A DNA stretch of 41,696 nucleotides, from contig JAQTMQ010000008.1 in NCBI GenBank assembly GCA_028714235.1, forward strand, positions 1 to 41,696, given 5' to 3'. Position 1 is the stretch's first letter, and every line of letters starts with the position of its first letter. Source of the stretch: Candidatus Iainarchaeum sp. (GTDB lineage Archaea; Micrarchaeota; Micrarchaeia; Burarchaeales; Fermentimicrarchaeaceae). The position numbers and the translations under genes were made by a program. The notes under the pieces are model-generated. The model did no database searches, was not told the origin of the DNA, and saw nothing but the letters and a program-made list of their open reading frames with translations. This document shows, in pieces, positions 7,248 through 14,642 of the stretch.

Positions 7248-8069
7248 TCAGTCCATTTTGTGTAGCGCTTCCGGGCGGCGAGCTCTGGCTCGCAATGATC
7301 GCGCACGGGCCATCGCGTCCACGGCCACGTCCGTATTGGCGAACGCCTCGTTTCCGTGGTATTTAACCACTGCGCCTAACGCAACCCCCTCAAGATGTCC
7401 AACGTTGCACTCAACGTTCCCCATGGCGATATCCACTGCTTTCTTCGGTTCCACCCGTGCCAAGAAATTCAATCCCCGTATCGCCAATTCCAATGAGTTA
7501 GTATTCGCCACCAAATAAAGGGCCTGGTCGGGTCTGTATTCACTGATTATTTTGTCTAATGTTTCGGGGTCGTCGGCCCAAGCCCCAATGACTTTTTTTG
7601 CAACCCCCTGAAGTTCACGCAGATTGCACTTAGTGACTCCATTGGCGATATCCCCTACGAACGAGTAGTAAGTGTATCCACTGGACATAAGGTACTTCAA
7701 CCCGCGCTCCCCCAAATCTTTCGAACTCGTCCTCTTCACCACCTCAAAGACTACGCTGGGTGCATCCTGGACGAAGTTTCTACGGATTAATTTGTCGAAT
7801 GCGGCGGGGTCGTCGGCCCAGGCCTGGAAAGCGTTTTTTGCGAGTGCCCTGAGTTCCGGAAGCTTGCATTCCGTTTCCCCTACCGCAACGTCGTGAACCC
7901 AATCGGGGCGCCGAACAACCAAGTAATCCAATCCGCGCTTCCCCAAATCCACTGAGCCTGTCTTTTGCAAAAGCGTGAGGACTTGTAGGGTCTCCTCTTT
8001 AGTGATTGCCTCATCCCACCTCTTGGGGTCGTCAGCCTTTCCTTTGAATATTTTAAGAATCGAAACCAT
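7248..8069 (-). CDS. Repeat protein of unknown function, paralogue B
   Basis: A 273-residue relative of the 6062-7132 protein with three units (about residues 11-85, 86-160 and 161-235), then a charged Arg/Ala-rich tail (ARARSLRARARRPEALHK) that differs from paralogue A. Each unit has the ADDP start, the LGxRGLxYL core and a C-x-L-x-EL near the end (CKLPEL, CNLREL, CNVGHLEG). No enzyme motif, signal peptide or membrane segment is visible. The ATG at 8067-8069 is chosen because GGGTGAT (8075-8081) precedes it at the same distance as in paralogue A; an upstream TTG at 8075 lies inside that SD. Function unknown. Confidence 0.75.
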   Translation of the reverse strand: MVSILKIFKGKADDPKRWDEAITKEETLQVLTLLQKTGSVDLGKRGLDYLVVRRPDWVHDVAVGETECKLPELRALAKNAFQAWADDPAAFDKLIRRNFVQDAPSVVFEVVKRTSSKDLGERGLKYLMSSGYTYYSFVGDIANGVTKCNLRELQGVAKKVIGAWADDPETLDKIISEYRPDQALYLVANTNSLELAIRGLNFLARVEPKKAVDIAMGNVECNVGHLEGVALGAVVKYHGNEAFANTDVAVDAMARARSLRARARRPEALHKMD

Positions 8070-8100
8070 CCGCAATCACCCGTCTAACCTCCGAAGTTTG

Positions 8101-8112
8101 GATATATAAATC
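8101..8112 (-). promoter_or_regulatory. TATA box of paralogue B
   Basis: Minus-strand ATTTATATATC, 32-43 nt upstream of the ATG at 8069, with a GGGTGAT SD between. It matches the promoter of paralogue A in sequence and spacing. Confidence 0.7.
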
Positions 8113-8154
8113 ATGGCCGGTTGCACCCGAACGGCGGAAAAGAGGCATTCGCGT

Positions 8155-8268
8155 CTTATTTATAAACCTGCTTTCCGCAATTCAACCATTCATCTTTGCT
8201 AGGGTGCAGGAGCCGCCGCGAAAGGTAGTTAAGGGCGGAGCGATAAACTCATCCGAGTCCCGGGGGTA
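8155..8268 (+). promoter_or_regulatory. Promoter and leader of rpoE-spt4
   Basis: CTTATTTATAAACC at 8155-8168 is a good plus-strand TATA element. It leaves a leader of roughly 80 nt before rpoE, ending in the GGGGGT SD at 8262-8267. I see no clear hairpin in the leader. Confidence 0.5.
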
Positions 8269-8274
8269 ATGCTA

Positions 8275-8913
8275 ATGTTCAGGGTTTACACCGTTTCCGA
8301 CACAGTGAGAGTTGACCCGGCCTACTTCAAGATAGACTTGCCGGAATCCATCGCCATGATTTTGCGGGACAAGAACGAGCGCCGCGTGGACCCCGACTTG
8401 GGGATAGTGTTGAGCATCTGGAACCCGCGCGACATAAGCGAGGGGCGCGTGATTCCTGGGGACGGGGCGTCGTACCACAAGGTGGTTTTCGACGTGCTCG
8501 CGTACCTTCCGGAGGTCAACGAGATAGTGGAGGGGGAAGTGAGCGAGGTCGTGGAGTTCGGCGCGTTCGTGAAAATCGGGCCGCTTGACGGCCTCGTCCA
8601 CCTTTCGCAGATTACGAGCGACTTTTTGACGTTTGACAAGAAGCTGCAGGCGTTCGTGGGAAGGGAGAGCCGCAAGACCCTGAAGAAGGGCGACGTGGTG
8701 AAGGCTAAGGTTTCCGTGGTCAGCGTGAAGGGAAACATCGCGGACACGAAAGTCGGCTTGACGATGAGGCCGGACGGCCTGGGCAAGGAGGAATGGCTTT
8801 CCGCGAAGGCCGCGGGCGGCGGGAAGCCGGCGGGCGCGAGGAGCGAGAAGGTTGACACGCGGCAGAGGAGGGAGAAGCCGGACAGGAGGCAGAGGAGGGA
8901 GCGGGGCTCATAG
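8275..8913 (+). CDS. rpo7: RNA polymerase subunit Rpo7 (RpoE)
   Basis: A 212-residue stalk subunit of archaeal RNA polymerase, homologous to RPB7, that pairs with Rpo4. The N-terminal RNP-like domain begins FRVYTVSDTVRVDP, and an S1/OB domain follows (VNEIVEGEVSEVVEFGAFVKIGPLDGLVHLSQI). The C-terminus is extended by about 40 residues of basic, repetitive sequence (RQRREK...RQRRER) beyond the usual length, likely RNA-contacting. ATGs lie at 8269 and 8275; the second has better spacing from GGGGGT. It is followed 9 nt later by spt4, the usual archaeal pair. Confidence 0.95.
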   Translation: MFRVYTVSDTVRVDPAYFKIDLPESIAMILRDKNERRVDPDLGIVLSIWNPRDISEGRVIPGDGASYHKVVFDVLAYLPEVNEIVEGEVSEVVEFGAFVKIGPLDGLVHLSQITSDFLTFDKKLQAFVGRESRKTLKKGDVVKAKVSVVSVKGNIADTKVGLTMRPDGLGKEEWLSAKAAGGGKPAGARSEKVDTRQRREKPDRRQRRERGS

Positions 8914-8922
8914 GTGGTTTTC

Positions 8923-9114
8923 ATGGCTGAAAAGGCTTGCAAGGGATGCAGGTACGTCACGATTGAGGGGACCGCGTGCGTGGCATGCGGCTCCACCGAC
9001 TTGACCGAGAAGTGGAACAACTACGTGTACATCGAGGACCCGGAGAAGTCGGAGATTGCGAAAAGCATCGGCGCGAAGGCGCCGGGCAAGTACGCGCTCA
9101 ACATAAAGATGTAG
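8923..9114 (+). CDS. spt4: Transcription elongation factor Spt4 (RpoE'')
   Basis: A 63-residue zinc-ribbon protein, partner of Spt5 on the RNA polymerase clamp. Cys pairs C6/C9 (CKGC) and C20/C23 (CVAC) bind zinc, followed by WNNYVYIEDPEKSEIAK and the GKYALNI strand. The ATG at 8923 has AGGTGG (8912-8917) 5 nt upstream; an in-frame GTG at 8914 lies inside that SD. Translation is coupled to rpo7, whose stop is immediately before the SD. A run of seven T follows the stop at 9120-9126. Confidence 0.93.
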   Translation: MAEKACKGCRYVTIEGTACVACGSTDLTEKWNNYVYIEDPEKSEIAKSIGAKAPGKYALNIKM

Positions 9115-9117
9115 GAT

Positions 9118-9128
9118 GCTTTTTTTCA
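9118..9128 (+). terminator. T-tract terminator after spt4
   Basis: Seven T at 9120-9126 directly downstream of spt4, of the oligo-T type used by archaeal RNA polymerase. It overlaps the end of the convergent protease gene. Confidence 0.5.
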
Positions 9129-10166
9129 GAGCGCGATTCGCCTTATGTAGAGCAGGCGCTCCACGTCCGAGGCGCGGAGTTCGCCCGCGAGCCTTCCGCC
9201 TTCCAGGACGGGCGCGATTGGCGCGTCCGCGGAGCGCATGCGCTTCCAGGCGTTGAACAGGTCGTCGCCGGGCCCGAATCCGGGCACAGGCACGGCAACG
9301 GAACTGACGGGCGTCCTTGCCCACGCGTTGCGCGGGACGAGGGCGAAGTCGCCGATTCGCGCCATCCTGTAGGCCGCGTTTTTCGGCCCGCCGGACACGA
9401 GCAGGCTTTCGGACCTGTTTTGGAGCGCGAGCTCGAACGCGCGGCGAACGGTTTCGTCCGCGGGAACGGCCGCCGCCTTCTTCCGCATCGCGTCCGCGAC
9501 GCGCAGGCCCCCGGAGGCGGCCTGCAGTTGCGCCATTTCCAGCTCCGCGTCCGCGCCGAAATAGACGAAGAGGGCGATTACGCCGTTCCAGATGAGGAGC
9601 GAGAGGCTGTCCACGAAAACCGAGGCGGCGGCGGTGAGCAGGACGAACAGGAGGACGAGGGTCTTGCTCAGCCGGACGGAGTCGCGCGTCGCGGCGTAAC
9701 GGGATTCGGTGCGCTGCTTGAGCGCCCTCCACGCGCGCCCGCCGTCAAGCGGCAGTGCGGGGACGAGGTTGAACGCGCCGAGGATGAAGTTTATCTGGGC
9801 GACCTGCGCGGCGAAGCCCGCGACGGGCGCGAACGGCGGCAGCAGCGAGACGGCGAGGGCGGCGGAGGCGATGAGGAGCGAGGAAGCGGGCCCGGCGAGG
9901 GATACGCGGAGCTCCGTTTCCGGGGGCATGGAGAAGTCGTCTATGACCGAGATTCCCCCGATCGGGACCAGGATTATCCTGCTCACCGGAACCCTGTAGC
10001 GTTTCGCGAGCAGGGAATGGCACAGCTCGTGGATGACGACCGAGCCGAAGAGGACGACCGCGAAAACGGCCGCATCGAGGCCGCCGAAGACGAGGAAGAG
10101 CGCCAGCAGCGCGGCAAGGGTCCAGTGGATTTCGACGTCCACCCCGGAAACCCTCATTATCCGCAA
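9126..10166 (-). CDS. Site-2 protease (M50) with CBS-like C-terminal domain
   Basis: A 346-residue intramembrane metalloprotease. The zinc motif HELCH is at residues 46-50 and the third-ligand motif NLVPALPLDGGR has D141. About six hydrophobic segments occupy residues 10-215, and a soluble tail (215-346) resembles a CBS pair. It would cut membrane-embedded substrates; the CBS part would sense a nucleotide. TTG at 10164-10166 is chosen: GAGGTG lies about 7 nt upstream, and it gives MRIMRVSGVDVEIHWT, the usual start of this family. A GTG at 10175 and an ATG at 10157 are alternatives. It is last in a leftward run with two glycosyltransferases. Confidence 0.9.
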   Translation of the reverse strand: MRIMRVSGVDVEIHWTLAALLALFLVFGGLDAAVFAVVLFGSVVIHELCHSLLAKRYRVPVSRIILVPIGGISVIDDFSMPPETELRVSLAGPASSLLIASAALAVSLLPPFAPVAGFAAQVAQINFILGAFNLVPALPLDGGRAWRALKQRTESRYAATRDSVRLSKTLVLLFVLLTAAASVFVDSLSLLIWNGVIALFVYFGADAELEMAQLQAASGGLRVADAMRKKAAAVPADETVRRAFELALQNRSESLLVSGGPKNAAYRMARIGDFALVPRNAWARTPVSSVAVPVPGFGPGDDLFNAWKRMRSADAPIAPVLEGGRLAGELRASDVERLLYIRRIAL

Positions 10167-10176
10167 GGACCGCACC

Positions 10177-11682
10177 TCACCTTTTTTCCACCACCGCGTA
10201 ACTTAACCCTTTCGTGAACGCGGGCGCGCCGTACGCGTCGAAGAGCCGTGAATAGTTACGGTAGAGGCCGGAGTCTATCGCGACGTAACGCCATTCCAGG
10301 TCCGGGCCGTCGATGAGGAAGTCGCGCGTCGTGAAGAGGTCGTTGAGCCCCCCCGAGAACGTGAAAGTGGAGTTCGCGGGCGCGCCCGAGTTCGCCATCA
10401 GGGCGCGGACGTCGGGCTCGCCGAGCTTCGCGGAGTCGGTCGCGAAAACCCATTTGGTGGCCGCGCGCTCGCCCGGGGACTCGTCATGCGCCTTGTAGAA
10501 TAGTATGGTCGGGGACCAGTTCGCGATTACGAGGACGTCCTGCTTTCCGCTGAGCATGTAGCCGAGCTCGCGGGCGTCCGTCTCGGCAAACGGGCGGGAA
10601 TACGGGCCGAGGATTATGGAGAATGCGAGCAGGAGCACGAAGAATGCGGCCGTGAGCTTGTCGAGCTTCCCGCCTTCAAGGATTCCTTTAGCCGCGAAGT
10701 AGGCGGTCGGAGGGATGAGGGGGAGGAAATACCAGTACATCGTCGTGCCGACGAGGCCGGGGAGCGCGAAAAGCAGCCAGAACGCCATGAGGACGTCGGG
10801 CCCCTTGAGCGGCCGCGCGCCCATGATGCCTTTGCCGGCGAAGACGAACCACGGGAACGCGTAGAACGCGAGGAGGACGAGCGAGACCAGGATGTCGCCG
10901 CCGAGCTTGTACGTGAACGGCTGTGCCCTTTGCGCGTTGAAAAAGTATTCGACGAGCAGCGGGGCGAGCAGCCCCTGGCTTGCGAACAGCGCGGCGTGCA
11001 GGGCGGCCGCGAGAGCCGGAGCCGCGAAGGTCGCGATGAACGCGGGCCGCGCGAGGAACTTCCTGTCCGAGAAGAAGAAGTGGGCGACCGCGAGCGCGGG
11101 CAGGAGGAGGGCCGCGTAGGTTTTCGTCAGGAACGCCAGGAAGCTTGCGGCGGACGCGGCGGCGAGGAAGAGGCGCATCCTGCCCGAGTCCCGGCTTGAA
11201 TGGGCTTCGCCCGCGCGCACGTAAAAGTAGAGGCCGGACAGCGTGAGGAGCATGAGCGTCGAGTCCGTGAGTAGCGCGGTGTCCGCGAGCGCGGTCACGT
11301 TCGACGCCGCGTAGGCGGCGGCCGCGAGTATGGAGAGGTCCGCGTTGCCGGTCAGGCGCTTGAGCAGGAAGAAGAGGGCGAGCGTGGCCGCGAAGCCGGC
11401 GATTGCGGGGGCGGCCCGGTACTGGTTTTCAATCCCGACGGGGAGGACGTCGCGCGCGGCCAAAACGACGGGCGAGCAGTAATAAAAGAAAAGCATGGGC
11501 TTCCACGTGAAGGTTTCGCCGTTGAAGGCCGGGAGGATTTCCGGCTGTTGCAGGAGCTCGCTTATCGTCTGCGCGTAAAGCGCCTCGTCCTTGAAGAGCG
11601 GGCGCGAGTCGAAAAGCAGCAGGTGGGAGGACGCGAAGACTAGGGCGATGAACGCGATGCCGAGTGCTTCGCGCGAATCCAC
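10177..11682 (-). CDS. GT39/GT-C family membrane glycosyltransferase
   Basis: A 501-residue polytopic protein with about eleven or twelve hydrophobic segments. The acidic pair in the first extracytoplasmic loop (LFKDEALYAQTISELL, near residue 33) is the catalytic feature of PMT/ArnT/GT39 enzymes, which use dolichyl-phosphate sugars. The C-terminal 150 residues form a soluble, outward-facing domain. Start GTG 11680-11682 follows GGGTGA, the end of the upstream GT2 gene, so the pair is translationally coupled. A lipid-linked sugar made by the GT2 enzyme would be a logical donor; the acceptor is unknown. Confidence 0.8.
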   Translation of the reverse strand: MDSREALGIAFIALVFASSHLLLFDSRPLFKDEALYAQTISELLQQPEILPAFNGETFTWKPMLFFYYCSPVVLAARDVLPVGIENQYRAAPAIAGFAATLALFFLLKRLTGNADLSILAAAAYAASNVTALADTALLTDSTLMLLTLSGLYFYVRAGEAHSSRDSGRMRLFLAAASAASFLAFLTKTYAALLLPALAVAHFFFSDRKFLARPAFIATFAAPALAAALHAALFASQGLLAPLLVEYFFNAQRAQPFTYKLGGDILVSLVLLAFYAFPWFVFAGKGIMGARPLKGPDVLMAFWLLFALPGLVGTTMYWYFLPLIPPTAYFAAKGILEGGKLDKLTAAFFVLLLAFSIILGPYSRPFAETDARELGYMLSGKQDVLVIANWSPTILFYKAHDESPGERAATKWVFATDSAKLGEPDVRALMANSGAPANSTFTFSGGLNDLFTTRDFLIDGPDLEWRYVAIDSGLYRNYSRLFDAYGAPAFTKGLSYAVVEKR

Positions 11683-11686
11683 GCGC

Positions 11687-12400
11687 TCACCCGAGCCGCC
11701 CCTTCAGGTAAAGGATTTTTGAGGCCATGTAAGCGACATCCGTTCTCAGGTCGACGGTCGAGCCCCTGCCTTTCTCGGCCCACCTTATCGGGATTTCGTC
11801 AACGCGCATGCCCTTCCTTTGCGCGCGCACGAGCATTTCAGTGTCCCAGAACCAGTGCCTGTCCTCGGTTTCGTCGAGAAGCGGCTGGATTTTTTCCGTG
11901 TCGAACGCCTTGAACCCGCACTGGTGGTCGGCAAGCCGCGAGCCGAGGATGAGCCTCACGAGCATGTTGAAGCCCTTGCTCGCGATGTCGCGCCTCTTGG
12001 AGCGCTTCGCCGAGGAGCCGGGCATGAGGCGCGAGCCCGTCGCGATTGCCGCGCCGTCCCGGATTCTTGACACGAGCTTGTGGAAGTGGCGGAGGTCGGA
12101 GGACAGGTCGGCGTCCATGTAAACCGAAATCCTGCCGTTCGCGTTGCGCAGGGCTTTCGTGAGCGCAGCGCCGCGGCCGAGCCTTTTCGCGGAATGGACG
12201 ACCTTGACGCGCGGGTTCTGCGCCGCGATTCTTTTCGCGACCTCGAAAGTCTTGTCCCTGCTGCCGTCCTCGCTCACCACAATCTCGTACGAGCCGGTTT
12301 CGGCTTCGCACGCCTTCGCCACGTTCTCCACGCATTCGGCGAGCCTTTTCTCCTCGTTATGCACCGGCAGTATCACGGTGAGCATGAGTTTTCTCCGCAT
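11687..12400 (-). CDS. GT2 glycosyltransferase (dolichyl-phosphate sugar synthase type)
   Basis: A 237-residue GT-A fold enzyme. VILPVHNEEKRLAE at the N-terminus, EDGSRDKT, the DxD motif in YMDADLSSDL and the later DHQCGFKAF are the hallmarks of DPM1/ALG5-type synthases that transfer glucose or mannose from a nucleotide sugar to dolichyl phosphate on the cytoplasmic face. There is no C-terminal transmembrane pair. The ATG at 12398-12400 has GAGGGGT 4 nt upstream. It is first in a run GT2-GT39-M50 protease, which suggests an envelope glycosylation unit. Confidence 0.88.
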   Translation of the reverse strand: MRRKLMLTVILPVHNEEKRLAECVENVAKACEAETGSYEIVVSEDGSRDKTFEVAKRIAAQNPRVKVVHSAKRLGRGAALTKALRNANGRISVYMDADLSSDLRHFHKLVSRIRDGAAIATGSRLMPGSSAKRSKRRDIASKGFNMLVRLILGSRLADHQCGFKAFDTEKIQPLLDETEDRHWFWDTEMLVRAQRKGMRVDEIPIRWAEKGRGSTVDLRTDVAYMASKILYLKGRLG

Positions 12401-12411
12401 TGCGACCCCTC

Positions 12412-12425
12412 GCGTTAAATATTCC
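12412..12425 (+). promoter_or_regulatory. TATA-like element for the phosphoesterase gene
   Basis: GCGTTAAATATTCC, about 35-45 nt before the ATG at 12458. It is too close to the divergent GT2 start to serve that gene with normal spacing. Confidence 0.4.
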
Positions 12426-12457
12426 GGACCCGACTTCTTACATCATCGTGTATCGTT

Positions 12458-13228
12458 ATGGGGGACGCAGGTATTAAATTCGTTCACGGGAAGCCCGCCC
12501 TCGTCGCGGGCGGGGTGCTCGCGGTCGCGGACCTCCACCTCGGGATAGAGCGCGAGCTTGACGCGAAAGGTCTCCGCGTCGGCGGCGTGGCCGAGGCGAT
12601 GAAGCGCGGGCTGGTCGAGCTGGTTTGCGCCGAGAAGCCCGAAAAGCTGGTCATCGTCGGCGACGCCAAGCACCACATCCGCGGCGCGCCGAAAATCGAG
12701 TCGCTGGGGGTGAAGGAGCTGCTTGCCGAGCTGGCCGCCCTCGCCGAAGTAATCATAGTCCCCGGAAACCATGACGCGGGCCTCGAGGTCCCGGGCGCGC
12801 GTGTGAGCGTCGCGCGGGGAAGCGGAATCCGGATTGGCGGCGTCGCGTTCGCGCACGGGCACGCGAAGCCGTCCCCGGAAGCAATGGGCGCGGACTGCCT
12901 GGTTGTGGGCCACATGCATCCCTGCGTCGAGGTGGTGGACGAGCGGGGGCAGAAGTCCGTGGAGAGGGCGTGGGCGCTCATGCGCGCCGGGAAGCGCGCG
13001 CTCCTCGGGGAATACCCGGAAGCCAACCCGGGCATCCGGCTGGTCGTGATGCCCGCGTTCAACCCGCTCGTCGGCGGGGTTTTGCTGAACCGGGGGAAGG
13101 AAGGCGCGCTGAAGGGCCCGCTGTTCCGGAGCGGCATATTTAAATTGGCTGCCGGGGAAATTTTCCTGCTTGACGGTTCGGGGCTTTCGGGGCTGGAAAG
13201 CCCTTCAGGGCTTCAGGCCGGCGAATAA
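12458..13228 (+). CDS. Archaeal metallophosphoesterase
   Basis: A 256-residue calcineurin-like phosphoesterase. Metal motifs in order: VADLHLG (D25, H27), VGDAKHH (the usual GDLKH form), VPGNHD, FAHGHAKP and VGHMHP. This is the archaeal YkuE/SbcD-like subgroup often found beside Lhr helicases and thought to act on nucleic acids or nucleotides; no helicase is adjacent here. The last 40 residues after the core are G/L/S-rich and variable. There is no SD before the ATG; with the TATA-like element at 12412-12425 the leader would be short. Confidence 0.88.
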   Translation: MGDAGIKFVHGKPALVAGGVLAVADLHLGIERELDAKGLRVGGVAEAMKRGLVELVCAEKPEKLVIVGDAKHHIRGAPKIESLGVKELLAELAALAEVIIVPGNHDAGLEVPGARVSVARGSGIRIGGVAFAHGHAKPSPEAMGADCLVVGHMHPCVEVVDERGQKSVERAWALMRAGKRALLGEYPEANPGIRLVVMPAFNPLVGGVLLNRGKEGALKGPLFRSGIFKLAAGEIFLLDGSGLSGLESPSGLQAGE

Positions 13229-13247
13229 TCTGGACAGGTGGTTAACT

Positions 13248-13478
13248 GTGAGCACGAAAGGAAGGGAGAAGCTCGTCAATTGCGCTTCTTGCGGGAGAAG
13301 GGTTCCGAGGACGAAGGCCGTCAGCTACCAGCGGGGAGTCGTCTACAGCACGGACCTGAAGACGGCTGACGACATCAAGGTTTTCGAGAGGCGCAAGGAG
13401 TACTACTGCCCCTCGTGCGGCAAGCACCGCAAGATTTACGACAAGAAGAAAAAGATGATGGCGAGGTACAACCAGTAG
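13248..13478 (+). CDS. rps26e: Ribosomal protein S26e (eS26)
   Basis: A 76-residue zinc-ribbon protein of the small subunit, near the mRNA exit. CASCGRRVPRTKAV near the N-terminus and YYCPSCGKHRKIYDKKKK near the C-terminus provide the four Cys and basic segments, and YSTDLKTADDIKVFERR is the archaeal eS26 core. Start GTG at 13248 is chosen because AGGTGG (13236-13241) ends 6 nt upstream. eS26 is patchily distributed in archaea, better known from TACK and Asgard lineages, so its presence is a useful taxonomic marker. Confidence 0.85.
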   Translation: MSTKGREKLVNCASCGRRVPRTKAVSYQRGVVYSTDLKTADDIKVFERRKEYYCPSCGKHRKIYDKKKKMMARYNQ

Positions 13479-13512
13479 GCGGTTAGGGGTTTCAGGCCGG
13501 CAGGTGGCCTCT

Positions 13513-14061
13513 ATGGCTCCATGCAAGGAGCATCCCGACAGGGAAGCGAAGTCAATATGCATGAAATGCGGCGAGCCCTGCTGCGAAAAATGCGTCGAGA
13601 ACTCCCCGGGCCGCGCATACTGCCAGAGTTGCATGAAAAGCATCGCGGCGAGGACGAGGAACTACAGGCGCGGAAGCGTCACCCTCCCAATCGCCCTCGG
13701 CGCGCTCCTGTCGGCGGCGATAGGGCTTGCCACCCTTTTCGCGGCCGTGAACGCGGCGAACGTCCCGCAGCTCGGCTCCGGGCTCGGCGCCATAAGCCAG
13801 CTTCAGGCGTTCGCGGGCTCCGGGGACGGCCAGCGGTTCGGCTTCGCGCTCGCGTCCGCGCTCCTGTACCTCGTCCTCGGCCTCGGCATAATGGCGAACA
13901 GGCGCTGGGCGTTCTACCTCGGCCTCCTGTTGAACGCGGTCATGTTTTACGCGGCATTCAACCCGTCTGAAGGCTACCGGCAGTACTCCTCATACATGCT
14001 GGCCGCCCTTGCGGTGCTTTCCGTTGCGATACTGGCTGCGCGGAGAAACCTGGACATATGA
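13513..14061 (+). CDS. B-box-type zinc finger membrane protein
   Basis: A 182-residue protein. The first 45 residues form a B-box-like zinc finger (C-x2-HP...C-x2-CG-x-PC-C-x2-C...YC-x2-C), followed by a basic linker (ARTRNYRRGS) and four hydrophobic segments (about 53-75, 95-118, 122-140, 150-172). This zinc-finger plus small integral membrane architecture is common in bacteria and archaea without known function. The ATG at 13513 has AGGTGG at 13502-13507; an in-frame GTG at 13504 lies in the SD. It follows S26e by 34 nt and may share its transcript. Confidence 0.75.
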   Translation: MAPCKEHPDREAKSICMKCGEPCCEKCVENSPGRAYCQSCMKSIAARTRNYRRGSVTLPIALGALLSAAIGLATLFAAVNAANVPQLGSGLGAISQLQAFAGSGDGQRFGFALASALLYLVLGLGIMANRRWAFYLGLLLNAVMFYAAFNPSEGYRQYSSYMLAALAVLSVAILAARRNLDI

Positions 14062-14066
14062 GCCCG

Positions 14067-14627
14067 CTAAAGCGAAAGCCAGAACTCGTTTGAATCCGTC
14101 TTCTCGAGGGCTTGCGCAAGCGCCTTCCCGGATTTCGTCTTCAGCGCCTTCTTGGCCCCCGGAATCCATTCCCTCGCGTAGCCGTTCCCGGAGTCCACGT
14201 AGTCGCGCGCCTGCGCAATCATCTCGAGCAAATCCGCGTCCTTCGCGATCGCCGCTTCCCTCGTCTCCTGCGCCGCGAACTCGCGGGCGAGGGACCCGAT
14301 TTCTTTCCCGGAAGCGACGCCTTCCAGCTGCTCGCCGAGCGCCGACTCCGCGTCCTTCCTCACGTAGCGCCTGGAAACGTAGCTCAGGTCGCCGACGCGC
14401 GCCTCGTGGATGTCGTGGAAAAGGCAGAGCTCGAGAACGCGCTTTTCGTCCGCCCCCTCCATCCGCGCGAGCATGAAGCCTATCAGCGCCGTGCGCCACG
14501 AGTGGTCGGCGACGCTTTCCGGGTTTTTAATCCCGATTGAAAGCCAGCCGGAGCGCGGGAGCTTCTTGAGCTGCCCCGCCTCGTGGATGAAGCGCGCCGA
14601 GGCATGAAACCCGTTTTTCCCGCCCAT
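14067..14627 (-). CDS. HD-domain phosphohydrolase (HDDC2/YfbR-like 5'-nucleotidase)
   Basis: A 186-residue metal-dependent phosphohydrolase. H42 (ADHSW), H71-D72 (FHDIHEARVGD) and a downstream Asp in AKDADLLEMIAQ give the H...HD...D set. The N-terminal GQLKKLPRSGWLSIGIKNPESVADHS is typical of HDDC2/YfbR proteins, which dephosphorylate deoxynucleoside 5'-monophosphates. The ATG at 14625-14627 is chosen with GGGGTG 7 nt before it; a GTG at 14636 overlaps that SD. It lies 16 nt downstream of the Orc1/Cdc6 gene on the same strand and may be co-transcribed. Confidence 0.88.
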   Translation of the reverse strand: MGGKNGFHASARFIHEAGQLKKLPRSGWLSIGIKNPESVADHSWRTALIGFMLARMEGADEKRVLELCLFHDIHEARVGDLSYVSRRYVRKDAESALGEQLEGVASGKEIGSLAREFAAQETREAAIAKDADLLEMIAQARDYVDSGNGYAREWIPGAKKALKTKSGKALAQALEKTDSNEFWLSL

Positions 14628-14642
14628 CGCGCGCACCCCAAA

